From Prosthecobacter sp. (GTDB lineage: Bacteria > Verrucomicrobiota > Verrucomicrobiia > Verrucomicrobiales > Verrucomicrobiaceae), in NCBI GenBank assembly GCA_020216965.1, contig JAIWOJ010000030.1, forward strand, positions 1 to 10,222: a stretch of 10,222 nt of DNA, written 5' to 3'. The first letter of the stretch is position 1. Every line of letters begins with the position of its first letter. This document shows, in pieces, positions 1 through 7,359 of the stretch. The notes under the pieces are model-generated. The model was not told where the DNA came from. It saw nothing but the letters and a program-made list of their open reading frames with translations, and searched no databases. The translations under genes and the position numbers were made by a program.

Positions 1-707
1 TGGTCCTTGTGCTGCCGGATGAAGGCGAGCGCCTGCTCGGCGATGAGGTCGGCAGAGTATTCCGTGCCCTGAAAGCGCTGGTAGCTTTCGGGACGCGCTG
101 GATCCTCGTCTGGACGCAGTGTGTCGTGCGCAGAAAAATCGTGATTTTTCAGCAGCAGGGTCTTGTCGTCATCCCAGAGATAGACGGGGTAAAAATTGTG
201 CGCCACACCCTGGCAGTTGTAGCCAAACCAGCGCTGAAAACCCTGGCGGAGGGGCGCACCGGTGCTGGTGGGCCCGCCGAGACCCCATTTGCCAAAACCA
301 CCGGTGGCATAGCCCAGACCACGCATGACCTCAGCCAGCGTCAGGGCTTGGTCGGGGATCGGGTGCTGCCCTTCGGTGAGGGGGATGCCGTGCGCATCCT
401 TGTTTTTCAGATCGGCCACACCGCGGTTGTCGCGGATGTAGGTATGGCCGGGATGCAGGCCCGTCATCAGCACAGAGCGTGAGGGCGCACAGACAGCATT
501 CCCACAGTAGTGGCGGGTGAGCTTCATGCCCTCAGCCGCCATGCGGTCGAGGTGGGGCGTCTTGATGCGCTGCTGCCCATAAGCACCTAGGTCACCAGGC
601 CCCAAGTCATCTGCCAAGATGAAAATGATGTTGGGCTGCCTAGCGGTGAGCTGGGAGAGGCTGCAGGTGAGGCACAGCAGGGCCGAGAGAGTGTGAATGA
701 GGCGCAT
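1..707 (-). CDS. Secreted Cys-type sulfatase (arylsulfatase family), N-terminal 235 residues, runs off the left edge
   Basis: The reverse strand reads without a stop from an ATG at 707 to the window edge. Residues 1-22 look like a signal peptide, and the mature part begins with QPNIIFILADDLG. The Asp pair at residues 33-34 is the usual start of the sulfatase calcium site. The signature C-A-P-S-R is at residues 73-77, so Cys73 should be converted to formylglycine. The second signature, GYATGGFGKWGLGG, is at about residues 132-145 and carries Lys140. Sulfatases of this family hydrolyse sulfate esters, often on polysaccharides, in the periplasm or outside the cell; the substrate cannot be read from this part. 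The C-terminal half lies outside the window. No Shine-Dalgarno sequence precedes the ATG. The gene is divergent from the PLP-enzyme gene at 907. The family assignment is very secure; the specificity is unknown. Confidence 0.95.
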   Translation of the reverse strand, partial: MRLIHTLSALLCLTCSLSQLTARQPNIIFILADDLGPGDLGAYGQQRIKTPHLDRMAAEGMKLTRHYCGNAVCAPSRSVLMTGLHPGHTYIRDNRGVADLKNKDAHGIPLTEGQHPIPDQALTLAEVMRGLGYATGGFGKWGLGGPTSTGAPLRQGFQRWFGYNCQGVAHNFYPVYLWDDDKTLLLKNHDFSAHDTLRPDEDPARPESYQRFQGTEYSADLIAEQALAFIRQHKD

Positions 708-825
708 GAGGGTAGGACAAACGCCCGTGAGAGGCCGTCGTTTCAGCTCTGATGCCAAAGTTCCCGGTGCTGTAGCACGCTTCTCTGCGGGGAGCAGGGG
801 CAAGCTGGGGCAGCCGCGTTCAGCG

Positions 826-842
826 TTTCCACCTTGTGGAAA
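826..842. promoter_or_regulatory. Perfect 7-bp inverted repeat in the divergent spacer (possible operator)
   Basis: TTTCCAC-CTT-GTGGAAA is a perfect dyad of 7-bp arms around a 3-bp centre. It sits in the 199-bp spacer between the sulfatase gene and the PLP-enzyme gene, 65 bp upstream of the latter's start. The location and symmetry fit a dimeric regulator's binding site, but no regulator gene is nearby. No convincing -35/-10 pair was found in the spacer for either gene. The arms are followed by G/C-rich sequence rather than a T tract, so it is unlikely to be a terminator. The function is inferred from symmetry alone. Confidence 0.35.
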
Positions 843-906
843 GTGGGGTGCCTGTACTTCCACTAGCTTCCCTAGTTCAGCGTGGTAGAGCCTGGGGCCT
901 TGCCTC

Positions 907-2397
907 ATGAGCGATCTTCTTCACCACCCCCTATGGCAGGCGGATAGCCTGGGCTCGCCGCTGCCAGATGATGAGTTTGGCGTCAGCGTCAGCTTACCGC
1001 TATGGCGGCACGTCATCGGCTATGAAGAAAAGGACCCTGAGGTAGTGTCCAAGTTCCGCTCTGGGTATCCGCGATTTTGCTGCCCACCAGCGGTGGGAGA
1101 GCTCTTTGCCGTCGCGGAGGAAGAACTCGCACAGCCCGGAGAGAGGTGCCTTGTCTTTCCGCGCCGCGTGCACGCAGAGCGCTGTGCGGAGTTCATCGCG
1201 CGCGATGGCTTCAACGGACGCGTGAGTGAGTGGCGTGAGGACCTCGGCGTGACACTTTTCCCAGAGGCAGCCCATGCCAGGGCACGCGCGTTTTGGCGCT
1301 TCTGCGGAGAGATCGTCAGCACACGCCAAGCCTGTGACGCCCTAGGCAAGATACGCAGTCAGGTGACGGAGGAGGGGGGTGCCGCTGCCAGCCAGGCTGT
1401 GCGTCTCCGGCTCGCAGAACTGCACGGGCAGCAGCCGGAAGATGTCTTCCTTTTCCCCTCTGGAATGGCGGCCAACTTTGCCGTCCACCGCATGCTTACC
1501 GCGCTCTTCCCAGGGCGTAAAACGGCTCAGTTGGATTTTCCCTATGTGGATGTGCTGAAGCTGCAGCAGATCTTTGGCAGCGGCGCTCATTTCCTGCCAC
1601 TGACGGAGCCAGCAGAATACGAAAAACTAGCTACCCTGCTACGCACAGAGCCCCTGGCAGGCATCTTCTGTGAGGTGCCGAGCAATCCCCTCCTGCGCTG
1701 CGTGGACCTAGAGCGCCTGCTAGCGCTGCGCGCTGCCTGCCAGTCAGAGGTGCCCATCATCGCCGATGACACGATCTCTACCCCCGTGCATGCAGATGCC
1801 ATGCGTGTGGCAGACCTCGTCACCAGCAGCCTGACGAAGAGCTTCTCTGGCAAAGGTGACGTGCTCGCGGGTAGCGTGGTCCTGAACCGGGCATCTCGCC
1901 ATCATGCGGCTTTTTCTAGCTACCTTCGTGCCCATGCTGACCATGCTCTCTGGCGTGGGGATGCGGTGGCGCTGGAGCAGAACAGCCGGGACTTTACCCA
2001 GCGGGCAGAAAAGATGAGCCAAAACGCCCTGATCTTGGCAGACTGGCTGCGCGCCCAGCCCAAGGTAGAGAAAGTCTGGCATGCGCGTGAGCAGGGTGGG
2101 GCGGGCTACGAGTTCATCCGGCGTGTAGGCGGTGGGTATGGCTGCCTTTTTTCCTTCCTGCTCAAGGATGCAGGGGCCACAAGCCCGCGCTTTTATGATG
2201 CCCTGCGTGTCTGCAAGGGGCCTAGCTTAGGCACCAACTTCACCCTGGTCTGCCCTTACACCCTGCTGGCCCATTATGATGAGCTGGCATGGGCTGCCGA
2301 ATGTGGCGTGCCATCGCACCTGATCCGTGTTTCCGCCGGGCTAGAGGATGCGGGCGATCTCATCGCCCGTTTTTCCGCCGCCTTAGACGCTACCTGA
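907..2397 (+). CDS. Cystathionine gamma-synthase-like PLP-dependent enzyme, fungal-type architecture
   Basis: The protein has 496 residues and belongs to the Cys/Met metabolism (gamma-family) PLP enzymes. Visible landmarks are the phosphate-binding SGMAAN at 185-190, the cofactor aspartates in PIIADDTI at about 283-290, the Schiff-base lysine K311 in SSLTKSFSGKGD, and the C-terminal HLIRVSAGLEDAGDLI (471-486) with substrate-binding Arg474. These enzymes typically join an O-acyl-homoserine to cysteine in methionine synthesis. It is about 100 residues longer than bacterial MetB. The N-terminal region, with SVSLPLWRHVIGYEE (27-41) and SGYPRF (52-57), resembles the fungal STR2/met-7 type as I remember it. 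The ATG at 907 keeps this N-terminal block intact. The last codons contain a terminator-like hairpin (2351-2374). The family is secure; the exact reaction, and whether it makes cystathionine, is inference. Confidence 0.87.
   Translation: MSDLLHHPLWQADSLGSPLPDDEFGVSVSLPLWRHVIGYEEKDPEVVSKFRSGYPRFCCPPAVGELFAVAEEELAQPGERCLVFPRRVHAERCAEFIARDGFNGRVSEWREDLGVTLFPEAAHARARAFWRFCGEIVSTRQACDALGKIRSQVTEEGGAAASQAVRLRLAELHGQQPEDVFLFPSGMAANFAVHRMLTALFPGRKTAQLDFPYVDVLKLQQIFGSGAHFLPLTEPAEYEKLATLLRTEPLAGIFCEVPSNPLLRCVDLERLLALRAACQSEVPIIADDTISTPVHADAMRVADLVTSSLTKSFSGKGDVLAGSVVLNRASRHHAAFSSYLRAHADHALWRGDAVALEQNSRDFTQRAEKMSQNALILADWLRAQPKVEKVWHAREQGGAGYEFIRRVGGGYGCLFSFLLKDAGATSPRFYDALRVCKGPSLGTNFTLVCPYTLLAHYDELAWAAECGVPSHLIRVSAGLEDAGDLIARFSAALDAT
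2351..2374 (+). terminator. Terminator-like hairpin inside the 3' end of the PLP-enzyme gene
   Basis: CGGGCGAT-CTC-ATCGCCCG is a perfect 8-bp GC-rich stem with a 3-nt loop, followed at once by five T. This is the textbook form of a Rho-independent terminator. It lies 21 bp before the stop codon, in the codons for DLIARFS, so termination here would give a non-stop message. It may instead act as a pause or partial terminator that is suppressed by translating ribosomes, or it may be a coincidence of the conserved DLIARF coding. The structure is certain; its activity is not. Confidence 0.45.
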
Positions 2398-2440
2398 AGA
2401 ACAGGCTTGCGACCTTGCGCTTAGCGCCTAACCTCATGTC

Positions 2441-4006
2441 ATGAAAACGCTTACGCGCTTGGCCGCCCTCTCGCTGGTGTGCACCACAGCATCTGCCGAG
2501 CCGAGAACGTGGACCAGCCAAGATGGCCGCACCGTGGAAGCCGACTTTGGCGGGATAGAAAACGGCCAAGTGCGCCTCCTGCTGGCAGGCGGTAGGCAGG
2601 CAACCGTGCCCCTCGCTGGGCTCTCTGCCGCAGACCAAGCCTGGGTGCAGGCCCAGGAACCACGACCACAGCCCCGACAGCCAACCGCTGAGAAGCGCAG
2701 AATGCCCGACGTGGTGAAAGAGTCCCTCCTCAACTCAGAAATGCGTGCCGTGCAGGAAAAGCCTGGCGATTACATTTACGAATCTGCCCACTTTCGCTTC
2801 AAGACCACGGAGAAGCTAGGCACCGCCCTGCTCAAAGATGTATCTCGTGCTTTTGAGGGAACCTATGAACTGGTGCGGCAGATGCCATGGGGCATCCAGC
2901 CTAGGCCAGAAGAGGGCCGGACCAAGTTTGAAGCTAGACTGCACGTCAACCGCGCTGCCTACCTAGCCACAGGCGCGCCCACCTGGTCAGCGGGGCTGTA
3001 TTCCATGAAAGACAAGCTCTTTCACATCCCCTACGAAGAGATCGGTGTGGCAGGCAATGCAGGTGCCTCTGGCTACTTTCGCAAGGGAGCCATCAACAAC
3101 GACACCATCACCCACGAGATCACCCACCAAATGATGCACACCATCGTGCCCTACATGCCCATCTGGCTGGTAGAGGGGCTGGCGGAATATACCTCCAATC
3201 TGCCCTACAAAACGGGGGAGTTTCGGGTGGCGGAAGATCACACCATCTTTCAAGCCAAAACGAAGCGTTTTCGTGGTCTAGCAGCACGCATGATGAACCA
3301 GGGCCGCTGGCTGGGCGTGAAGCAGCTGTGGACCGTCACGCGCAGCATGACCGAAAGAGCCCCCGTCGCCGCGCCGCCCGTCATGCCTGAGCCCGAGATG
3401 CCTGAGGAAAATGAACCCCTCGCGCCAGGGGAAACGCGGCCCTATCCAGCGCAGGTCCCAGGTGTCAGGCCCGCCATCCCTGCACGCGTTCCTGAGATGC
3501 CGAGCCAAGTCGTTCAGGTCATTACCCCACCTCCAACCATTACGGAAGAGGAACTCGCTAGTCGCTACTACTCCAGTCAACTGCTTGCCTACTTTTTCGT
3601 CCGTGATCGTCAGGGGCTGCCCCTCCAGCGCTACCTGGATGCCGTACATGCCGAGGTACCCAAGTGGAAAGTCTTCTGGAACGAAGTGGATGCCTACAAA
3701 AAGGAAGTGGAGAAGCTGCGCCCTGCTTATGATGCCTATGAGCGGGAGATCGCCGCATTTTTGAGGCAGCCAGGCGTCGAAAAACTACCTGATGGGCGCG
3801 TCTCCTACCCAGTGACGCTCACCCCGCCCTCCCCTCCACCTCAGGCACCCAAGCCACCTGAACCCCCAGACGGCACCCCGCCCGACAAGGTAGCAGAGAA
3901 GCACCTGGGCATCCTGCTGGACGGTCGCACCCTCAACGAACTGGAAAACCAGTGCCGTGCCATGTTTGGAAAATTAGGACACTACATCGGGCCCGTCAGA
4001 GAATAA
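2441..4006 (+). CDS. Exported SHD1-like/zinc metallopeptidase (peptidase MA-like) with proline-rich insertions
   Basis: The 521-residue protein starts with a signal peptide, probably cleaved after ASA at 17-19. Residues 22-69 (RTWTSQDGRTVEADF ... VPLAGLSAADQAWV) resemble the SHD1 domain common in planctomycete and verrucomicrobial exported proteins. The peptidase core has H225-E-I-T-H229 followed by WLVEGLAEY (242-250); Glu245 is the likely third zinc ligand, with Glu249 as the alternative. This is the gluzincin arrangement of the DUF1570/peptidase MA-like families, and the catalytic residues are intact. A proline-rich stretch (about 306-368) separates the zinc site from YYSSQLLAYFFVRD and RYLDAV, which look like the remaining helices of the same domain. 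A second proline-rich segment is at 462-482. The gene lies 43 bp after the PLP-enzyme gene, with no Shine-Dalgarno sequence. Substrate unknown; likely periplasmic or surface-located. Confidence 0.72.
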   Translation: MKTLTRLAALSLVCTTASAEPRTWTSQDGRTVEADFGGIENGQVRLLLAGGRQATVPLAGLSAADQAWVQAQEPRPQPRQPTAEKRRMPDVVKESLLNSEMRAVQEKPGDYIYESAHFRFKTTEKLGTALLKDVSRAFEGTYELVRQMPWGIQPRPEEGRTKFEARLHVNRAAYLATGAPTWSAGLYSMKDKLFHIPYEEIGVAGNAGASGYFRKGAINNDTITHEITHQMMHTIVPYMPIWLVEGLAEYTSNLPYKTGEFRVAEDHTIFQAKTKRFRGLAARMMNQGRWLGVKQLWTVTRSMTERAPVAAPPVMPEPEMPEENEPLAPGETRPYPAQVPGVRPAIPARVPEMPSQVVQVITPPPTITEEELASRYYSSQLLAYFFVRDRQGLPLQRYLDAVHAEVPKWKVFWNEVDAYKKEVEKLRPAYDAYEREIAAFLRQPGVEKLPDGRVSYPVTLTPPSPPPQAPKPPEPPDGTPPDKVAEKHLGILLDGRTLNELENQCRAMFGKLGHYIGPVRE

Positions 4007-4080
4007 GCGGCTGACCACCCCAACTGCCGCCTTGCCAGACGGCTCCGCAGCCCCAAAATGGGTCGGTAACCCCGCCTCAC

Positions 4081-4758
4081 ATGAAAGGACGCTCACTCAC
4101 CCTCCTTGCCTTTTATGGCTTCCTAGCCTCGGCCTCCGCCAATCCTGAAATTTATACGGCCGTGGCCTCGCGCTTCGGCAGCGCGACCGCCAACGGGATC
4201 CTTTTGCTCAAAGGCACCGCCAAAACCGCCGAACCTGCCGAATGGACCGTCTATGCGCAGGATGCTTTTCGCCCCCAAGAGCAGTTGCGCATCTCCGCTC
4301 GCCTCCAAGCCTCAGGCTGGCTCGCTGAGCCTGCGGGTGCCGGAGCCAAGGTGCTCTCCCCTGCGCCGAGCCGCACCCTTGATTTTGGCCGCCTGCGCGT
4401 TCGCAGTGCAGAGGCACGCTTCACCGCTGCAAAAGCCGCAGCGCTCGCCCAGGTCACCTTTGTTAGCATTGACTACCAGCTCGCTGCAAACGCCGTCACG
4501 GGAGCCCCCGAGTGGGGCATGGCCTTGCTGGATGAAACCGGACACGAATGCGGCTTCGTCGTCGTCTCTGGCGAAAGCGGTGCCCTGATCTTCCAGGACT
4601 GGACTCCAAAAATCGGTGCCAACCCACCCGCACCCTCCGAAGGTAGCGAAGGTGAGCGCGCTGCTAGGGCCGTCAAAAAAGCCGCGCGCAAAGCATGGAA
4701 CTGGACAGACCGCGCCCGCACGGAGACCAAGGGCTTTTTCCGCGAGCTTTTCCGCTAA
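4081..4758 (+). CDS. Exported protein of unknown function, 225 residues
   Basis: I do not recognise this family. A signal peptide is clear: basic MKGR, a hydrophobic stretch, then ASASA at 16-20 before NPEIYTAVASRFG. The middle (about 50-175) alternates short hydrophobic and polar runs, as expected for a beta-rich domain, and includes AEWTVYAQDAFRPQEQLRIS and EWGMALLDETGHECGFVVVS. After a short Pro/Ser/Glu linker (181-192) comes a basic, helical-looking tail (about 193-225) rich in Arg, Lys, Ala and aromatic residues, ending FFRELFR. Such a tail could bind membrane, peptidoglycan or nucleic acid, but nothing proves it. It follows the metallopeptidase gene by 74 bp on the same strand and may be co-transcribed. 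The start is supported by the signal peptide; no Shine-Dalgarno sequence is visible. The reading frame is convincing; the role is unknown. Confidence 0.7.
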   Translation: MKGRSLTLLAFYGFLASASANPEIYTAVASRFGSATANGILLLKGTAKTAEPAEWTVYAQDAFRPQEQLRISARLQASGWLAEPAGAGAKVLSPAPSRTLDFGRLRVRSAEARFTAAKAAALAQVTFVSIDYQLAANAVTGAPEWGMALLDETGHECGFVVVSGESGALIFQDWTPKIGANPPAPSEGSEGERAARAVKKAARKAWNWTDRARTETKGFFRELFR

Positions 4759-4819
4759 AGCCGGGCGGTTAAGCATCCTCCCCTGGCTAGTGCCATGGGT
4801 GAAACAGGCATATTCCACC

Positions 4820-4849
4820 TTGACGTACCTTGGGCGTACCCGCATTACT
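4820..4849 (+). promoter_or_regulatory. Candidate sigma70-type promoter upstream of bamA, overlapping a CGTACC direct repeat
   Basis: TTGACG (4820-4825) matches the -35 consensus at five of six positions. ATTACT (4844-4849), 18 bp further on, is a poor -10 element. CGTACC occurs at 4824-4829 and again at 4835-4840, an 11-bp period, so both copies would lie on one face of the helix between the two boxes. This could be a regulated promoter for bamA-ompH, about 60 bp before the bamA start. The -10 is weak and the repeat may be chance, so confidence is low. Confidence 0.28.
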
Positions 4850-4908
4850 GCACTTTCATGGGCGCGTCCTAGCTGCTCCTGTCCTCCTCGTTCTATCCCA
4901 TCTTGCAT

Positions 4909-7317
4909 ATGTCCGGTGCCACTCTCCCGAAATACTCCGCCCTGTGCGCCCTGCTGACCACCTGCGTCCTCACTACCTCTGCCCCAACGGCCCTCAGCCA
5001 GGTCGCCCTCGACTCATCGGCGGCCTCAGGCAAGCGGATCGTCCGCGAAGTGGACGTGGTCTTTAAGGGGGCAGCAACCCTCGACCCCAACCGCGTGCGC
5101 GCCCAAATGTCCACCCGCGTGGGAGAGCCCTACACGGATGAGGCCGTTGAGCGTGACATCCGCACCCTGTACGCCACTGGCGCTGTCGAAAATGTGGACA
5201 TCCAGGCCGTCAATGCCCCCGGTGGTGTCAAGGTCATCGTTACCCTGCTTGGTCGAGGTGCGATCAGTGAGATCAGCTTTCTAGGCAACGCTGCTTTCGA
5301 CAACAAAAAGCTTCGGGAAGAGATCGAGGTCTCCCCAGGTGATCCAGTGGACGACGCAAAACTGACCGCCGGGCAGCAAAAGATTCGTGAGTTGTATGAA
5401 AAGAAAGGCTTCTCTGACGTGCTCGTGACCTACGATGTAGCACCTTCCTCCAAAGAAGGCTTTTCCAGTGTCGTCTATAAAATCGAAGAAGGAGCCCGCG
5501 GCTTGATCGGTGAAATCCGATTTGAGGGGAACACCGCCATCAGCTCCCGCAAACTCAAGAGCAAGATCAAAAGCAAAGAGCGCACCTTCTACCGCCTCTG
5601 GGGCAAGGCAGGCAAGCTGGACAACCAGACGGTAATCGATGACGTCGCCGCCATTCAGGAGGCCTACCAGGATGAAGGTTACGTCTATGCCAAAGTCAGC
5701 TATCGGCGCGAGCCTCTGGATGCCAAAAGCACCGCCTTGATTTTTGAGATCGTTGAAGGTGGCAAGTATGATGTGGCCTCCGTGGACCTGCGTGGCGTCA
5801 CGATTTTCACCAAGGACGAGCTCACCCCCGCCATCCGCACCGAGGCAGGTTTCCCCTACTCCGGTTCAGACGTCCGTGGGGATGAGAAAATGATCCGTGA
5901 TTACTATGGCTCCCGTGGCTACGCGGACGCTCGTGTGGACACCCAGCTAACCGATGCCGGTCCGGGCAAGCTCAACGTCATTTTCAGTGTCACCGAGGGC
6001 TCTAAGTCCTTCATCCGCAAAGTCAACATCAGTGGGAACGTCAAAACCAAAGATGAGGTGATCCGTCGCGAACTGCCTTTCGCCCCTGGCGATCCGCTGA
6101 ATACCGTCCAACTCGAGGCCGCCCAAACGACCTTGGAGAACATGAACTACTTTGAGATCAAAGGTGAGCCCAATCCCCTCACCATCCGCCCCGTCGATAC
6201 CGAAGTGGCCGGGTTTAAGGATGTCGAGGTCAACGTGACTGAGAAGCCTACCGGTTCCGTGAATTTTGGTGCCGGTTTCAGCTCTGTGGACAGCCTCGTA
6301 GGCTTTGTGGATGTGACGCAGACGAACTTTGACATCGCTGACTGGAAAGACTTCCGCGGCGCAGGTCAGCGTTTTAACCTCAACCTCCGCTACGGGATTC
6401 GCACCTCATCTTTCAACACCAGTTGGACAGAGCCCTGGTTCCTCGGCCAAAAGCTAGCCCTGACGGTCAGCCTGTTTTACCAAAACCTCTTCTACCTCTC
6501 CAACCGGTATGACCAAATCAATGCCGGGGGCTCCATCGGCCTGCGCAAGCCGATTGGCAAAAACGCCTACATTGAGGGCACTTACACGATCCAGCAGACC
6601 ACCATCGATGTGGACCAGGGGCCCAGCGATAACGCGACCCAGCTTCTCCGCAACGAGGACGGTGACTACATCGTGAGCAAGGTGGAACTGAACTTCGTCC
6701 ACGATACTCGCGATAGCGTCTTCATCACACGCAAGGGCCACAAGTTTGAGGCGGGACTGATGGCCTCCGGTCTGGGGGGTGATGTCGAGGTCTATGGTGC
6801 CAATATCGGTGGACAGCAGTTCTTCAGCCTCCCAGGAGATACGATCCTGAGCATTGAGGGCATGGCTCGCTGGGTGGACAACTGGGGCGGCGACAATGTG
6901 CCCATCTTTGAGCGCCAGTTCCTCGGTGGTGCCTACAACCTCCGTGGCTTTGATTATCGCGATGCGGGTCCGAAGGACAGTGTCGGTGAGCCTATCGGTG
7001 GAAACGTGTCCCTCTTCGGTTCGGTGGAATTTTCCTTCCCGATCATGGAAAAAGTGCGCGGCGCAGTATGCTGGGATGTCGGCATGATCCAGTCTGATAT
7101 CGATGCAGCCGCGGGCACAAATGCCGCTGGCATCCGCAACGGCGGGCCGATCATTGGCGACGGCGAAATCTACTCCAACGTGGGTATCGGGGTGCGCCTC
7201 TTCCTGCCGGTCGGTCCCATCCGCCTTGACCTCGGTCTGCCAGTCATCAAGCCTTCAGATGACGACTTTGTGGGCGATAGCCCGCGCTTCCAGTTCAACA
7301 TGGGCTACCGCTTCTGA
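4909..7317 (+). CDS. bamA: BamA, outer-membrane protein assembly factor
   Basis: BamA is the Omp85 protein that folds and inserts beta-barrel proteins into the outer membrane. From the ATG at 4909 the protein has 802 residues, close to the family norm. Residues 1 to about 31 form a signal peptide. Five POTRA domains follow at about 44-115, 118-195, 196-284, 285-364 and 365-446, each with the beta-alpha-alpha-beta pattern and typical phrases such as ISFLGNAAF, IRFEGNTAIS and VNISGNVKTKDEV. The barrel spans about 447-802, with the loop-6 motif LRGF at 678-681 and a C-terminal beta signal ending GYRF. A TTG two codons upstream is possible, but the ATG is preferred. The start is preceded by pyrimidine-rich sequence without a Shine-Dalgarno. 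ompH follows 42 bp downstream, a classical neighbour. Identification is secure. Confidence 0.97.
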   Translation: MSGATLPKYSALCALLTTCVLTTSAPTALSQVALDSSAASGKRIVREVDVVFKGAATLDPNRVRAQMSTRVGEPYTDEAVERDIRTLYATGAVENVDIQAVNAPGGVKVIVTLLGRGAISEISFLGNAAFDNKKLREEIEVSPGDPVDDAKLTAGQQKIRELYEKKGFSDVLVTYDVAPSSKEGFSSVVYKIEEGARGLIGEIRFEGNTAISSRKLKSKIKSKERTFYRLWGKAGKLDNQTVIDDVAAIQEAYQDEGYVYAKVSYRREPLDAKSTALIFEIVEGGKYDVASVDLRGVTIFTKDELTPAIRTEAGFPYSGSDVRGDEKMIRDYYGSRGYADARVDTQLTDAGPGKLNVIFSVTEGSKSFIRKVNISGNVKTKDEVIRRELPFAPGDPLNTVQLEAAQTTLENMNYFEIKGEPNPLTIRPVDTEVAGFKDVEVNVTEKPTGSVNFGAGFSSVDSLVGFVDVTQTNFDIADWKDFRGAGQRFNLNLRYGIRTSSFNTSWTEPWFLGQKLALTVSLFYQNLFYLSNRYDQINAGGSIGLRKPIGKNAYIEGTYTIQQTTIDVDQGPSDNATQLLRNEDGDYIVSKVELNFVHDTRDSVFITRKGHKFEAGLMASGLGGDVEVYGANIGGQQFFSLPGDTILSIEGMARWVDNWGGDNVPIFERQFLGGAYNLRGFDYRDAGPKDSVGEPIGGNVSLFGSVEFSFPIMEKVRGAVCWDVGMIQSDIDAAAGTNAAGIRNGGPIIGDGEIYSNVGIGVRLFLPVGPIRLDLGLPVIKPSDDDFVGDSPRFQFNMGYRF

Positions 7318-7359
7318 TCCAACCAACTCTTCTCCGCCTCGTCGCCAACCAGCCACCGT

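Noticed and set aside
697..888. A 63-residue plus-strand reading in the divergent spacer
   Set aside because: It overlaps the sulfatase start on the other strand, is Arg/Gly/Ser-rich and has no motif; it looks like chance in GC-rich DNA.
708..906. Sigma70 promoters for the divergent genes
   Set aside because: TTG-like hexamers are present but no acceptable -10 box falls at 16-18 bp on either strand.
1744..2082. A 112-residue reading antisense to the PLP-enzyme gene
   Set aside because: The plus strand here encodes conserved PLP-enzyme motifs; the antisense reading has no family features.
4007..4030. GCGGC/GCCGC hairpin after the metallopeptidase gene
   Set aside because: It has only a 5-bp stem with a 14-nt loop and no T tract, too weak to call a terminator.
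4903..4908. TTG start two codons before the bamA ATG
   Set aside because: It adds only two residues, and the ATG at 4909 is the more usual start; the signal peptide is intact either way.
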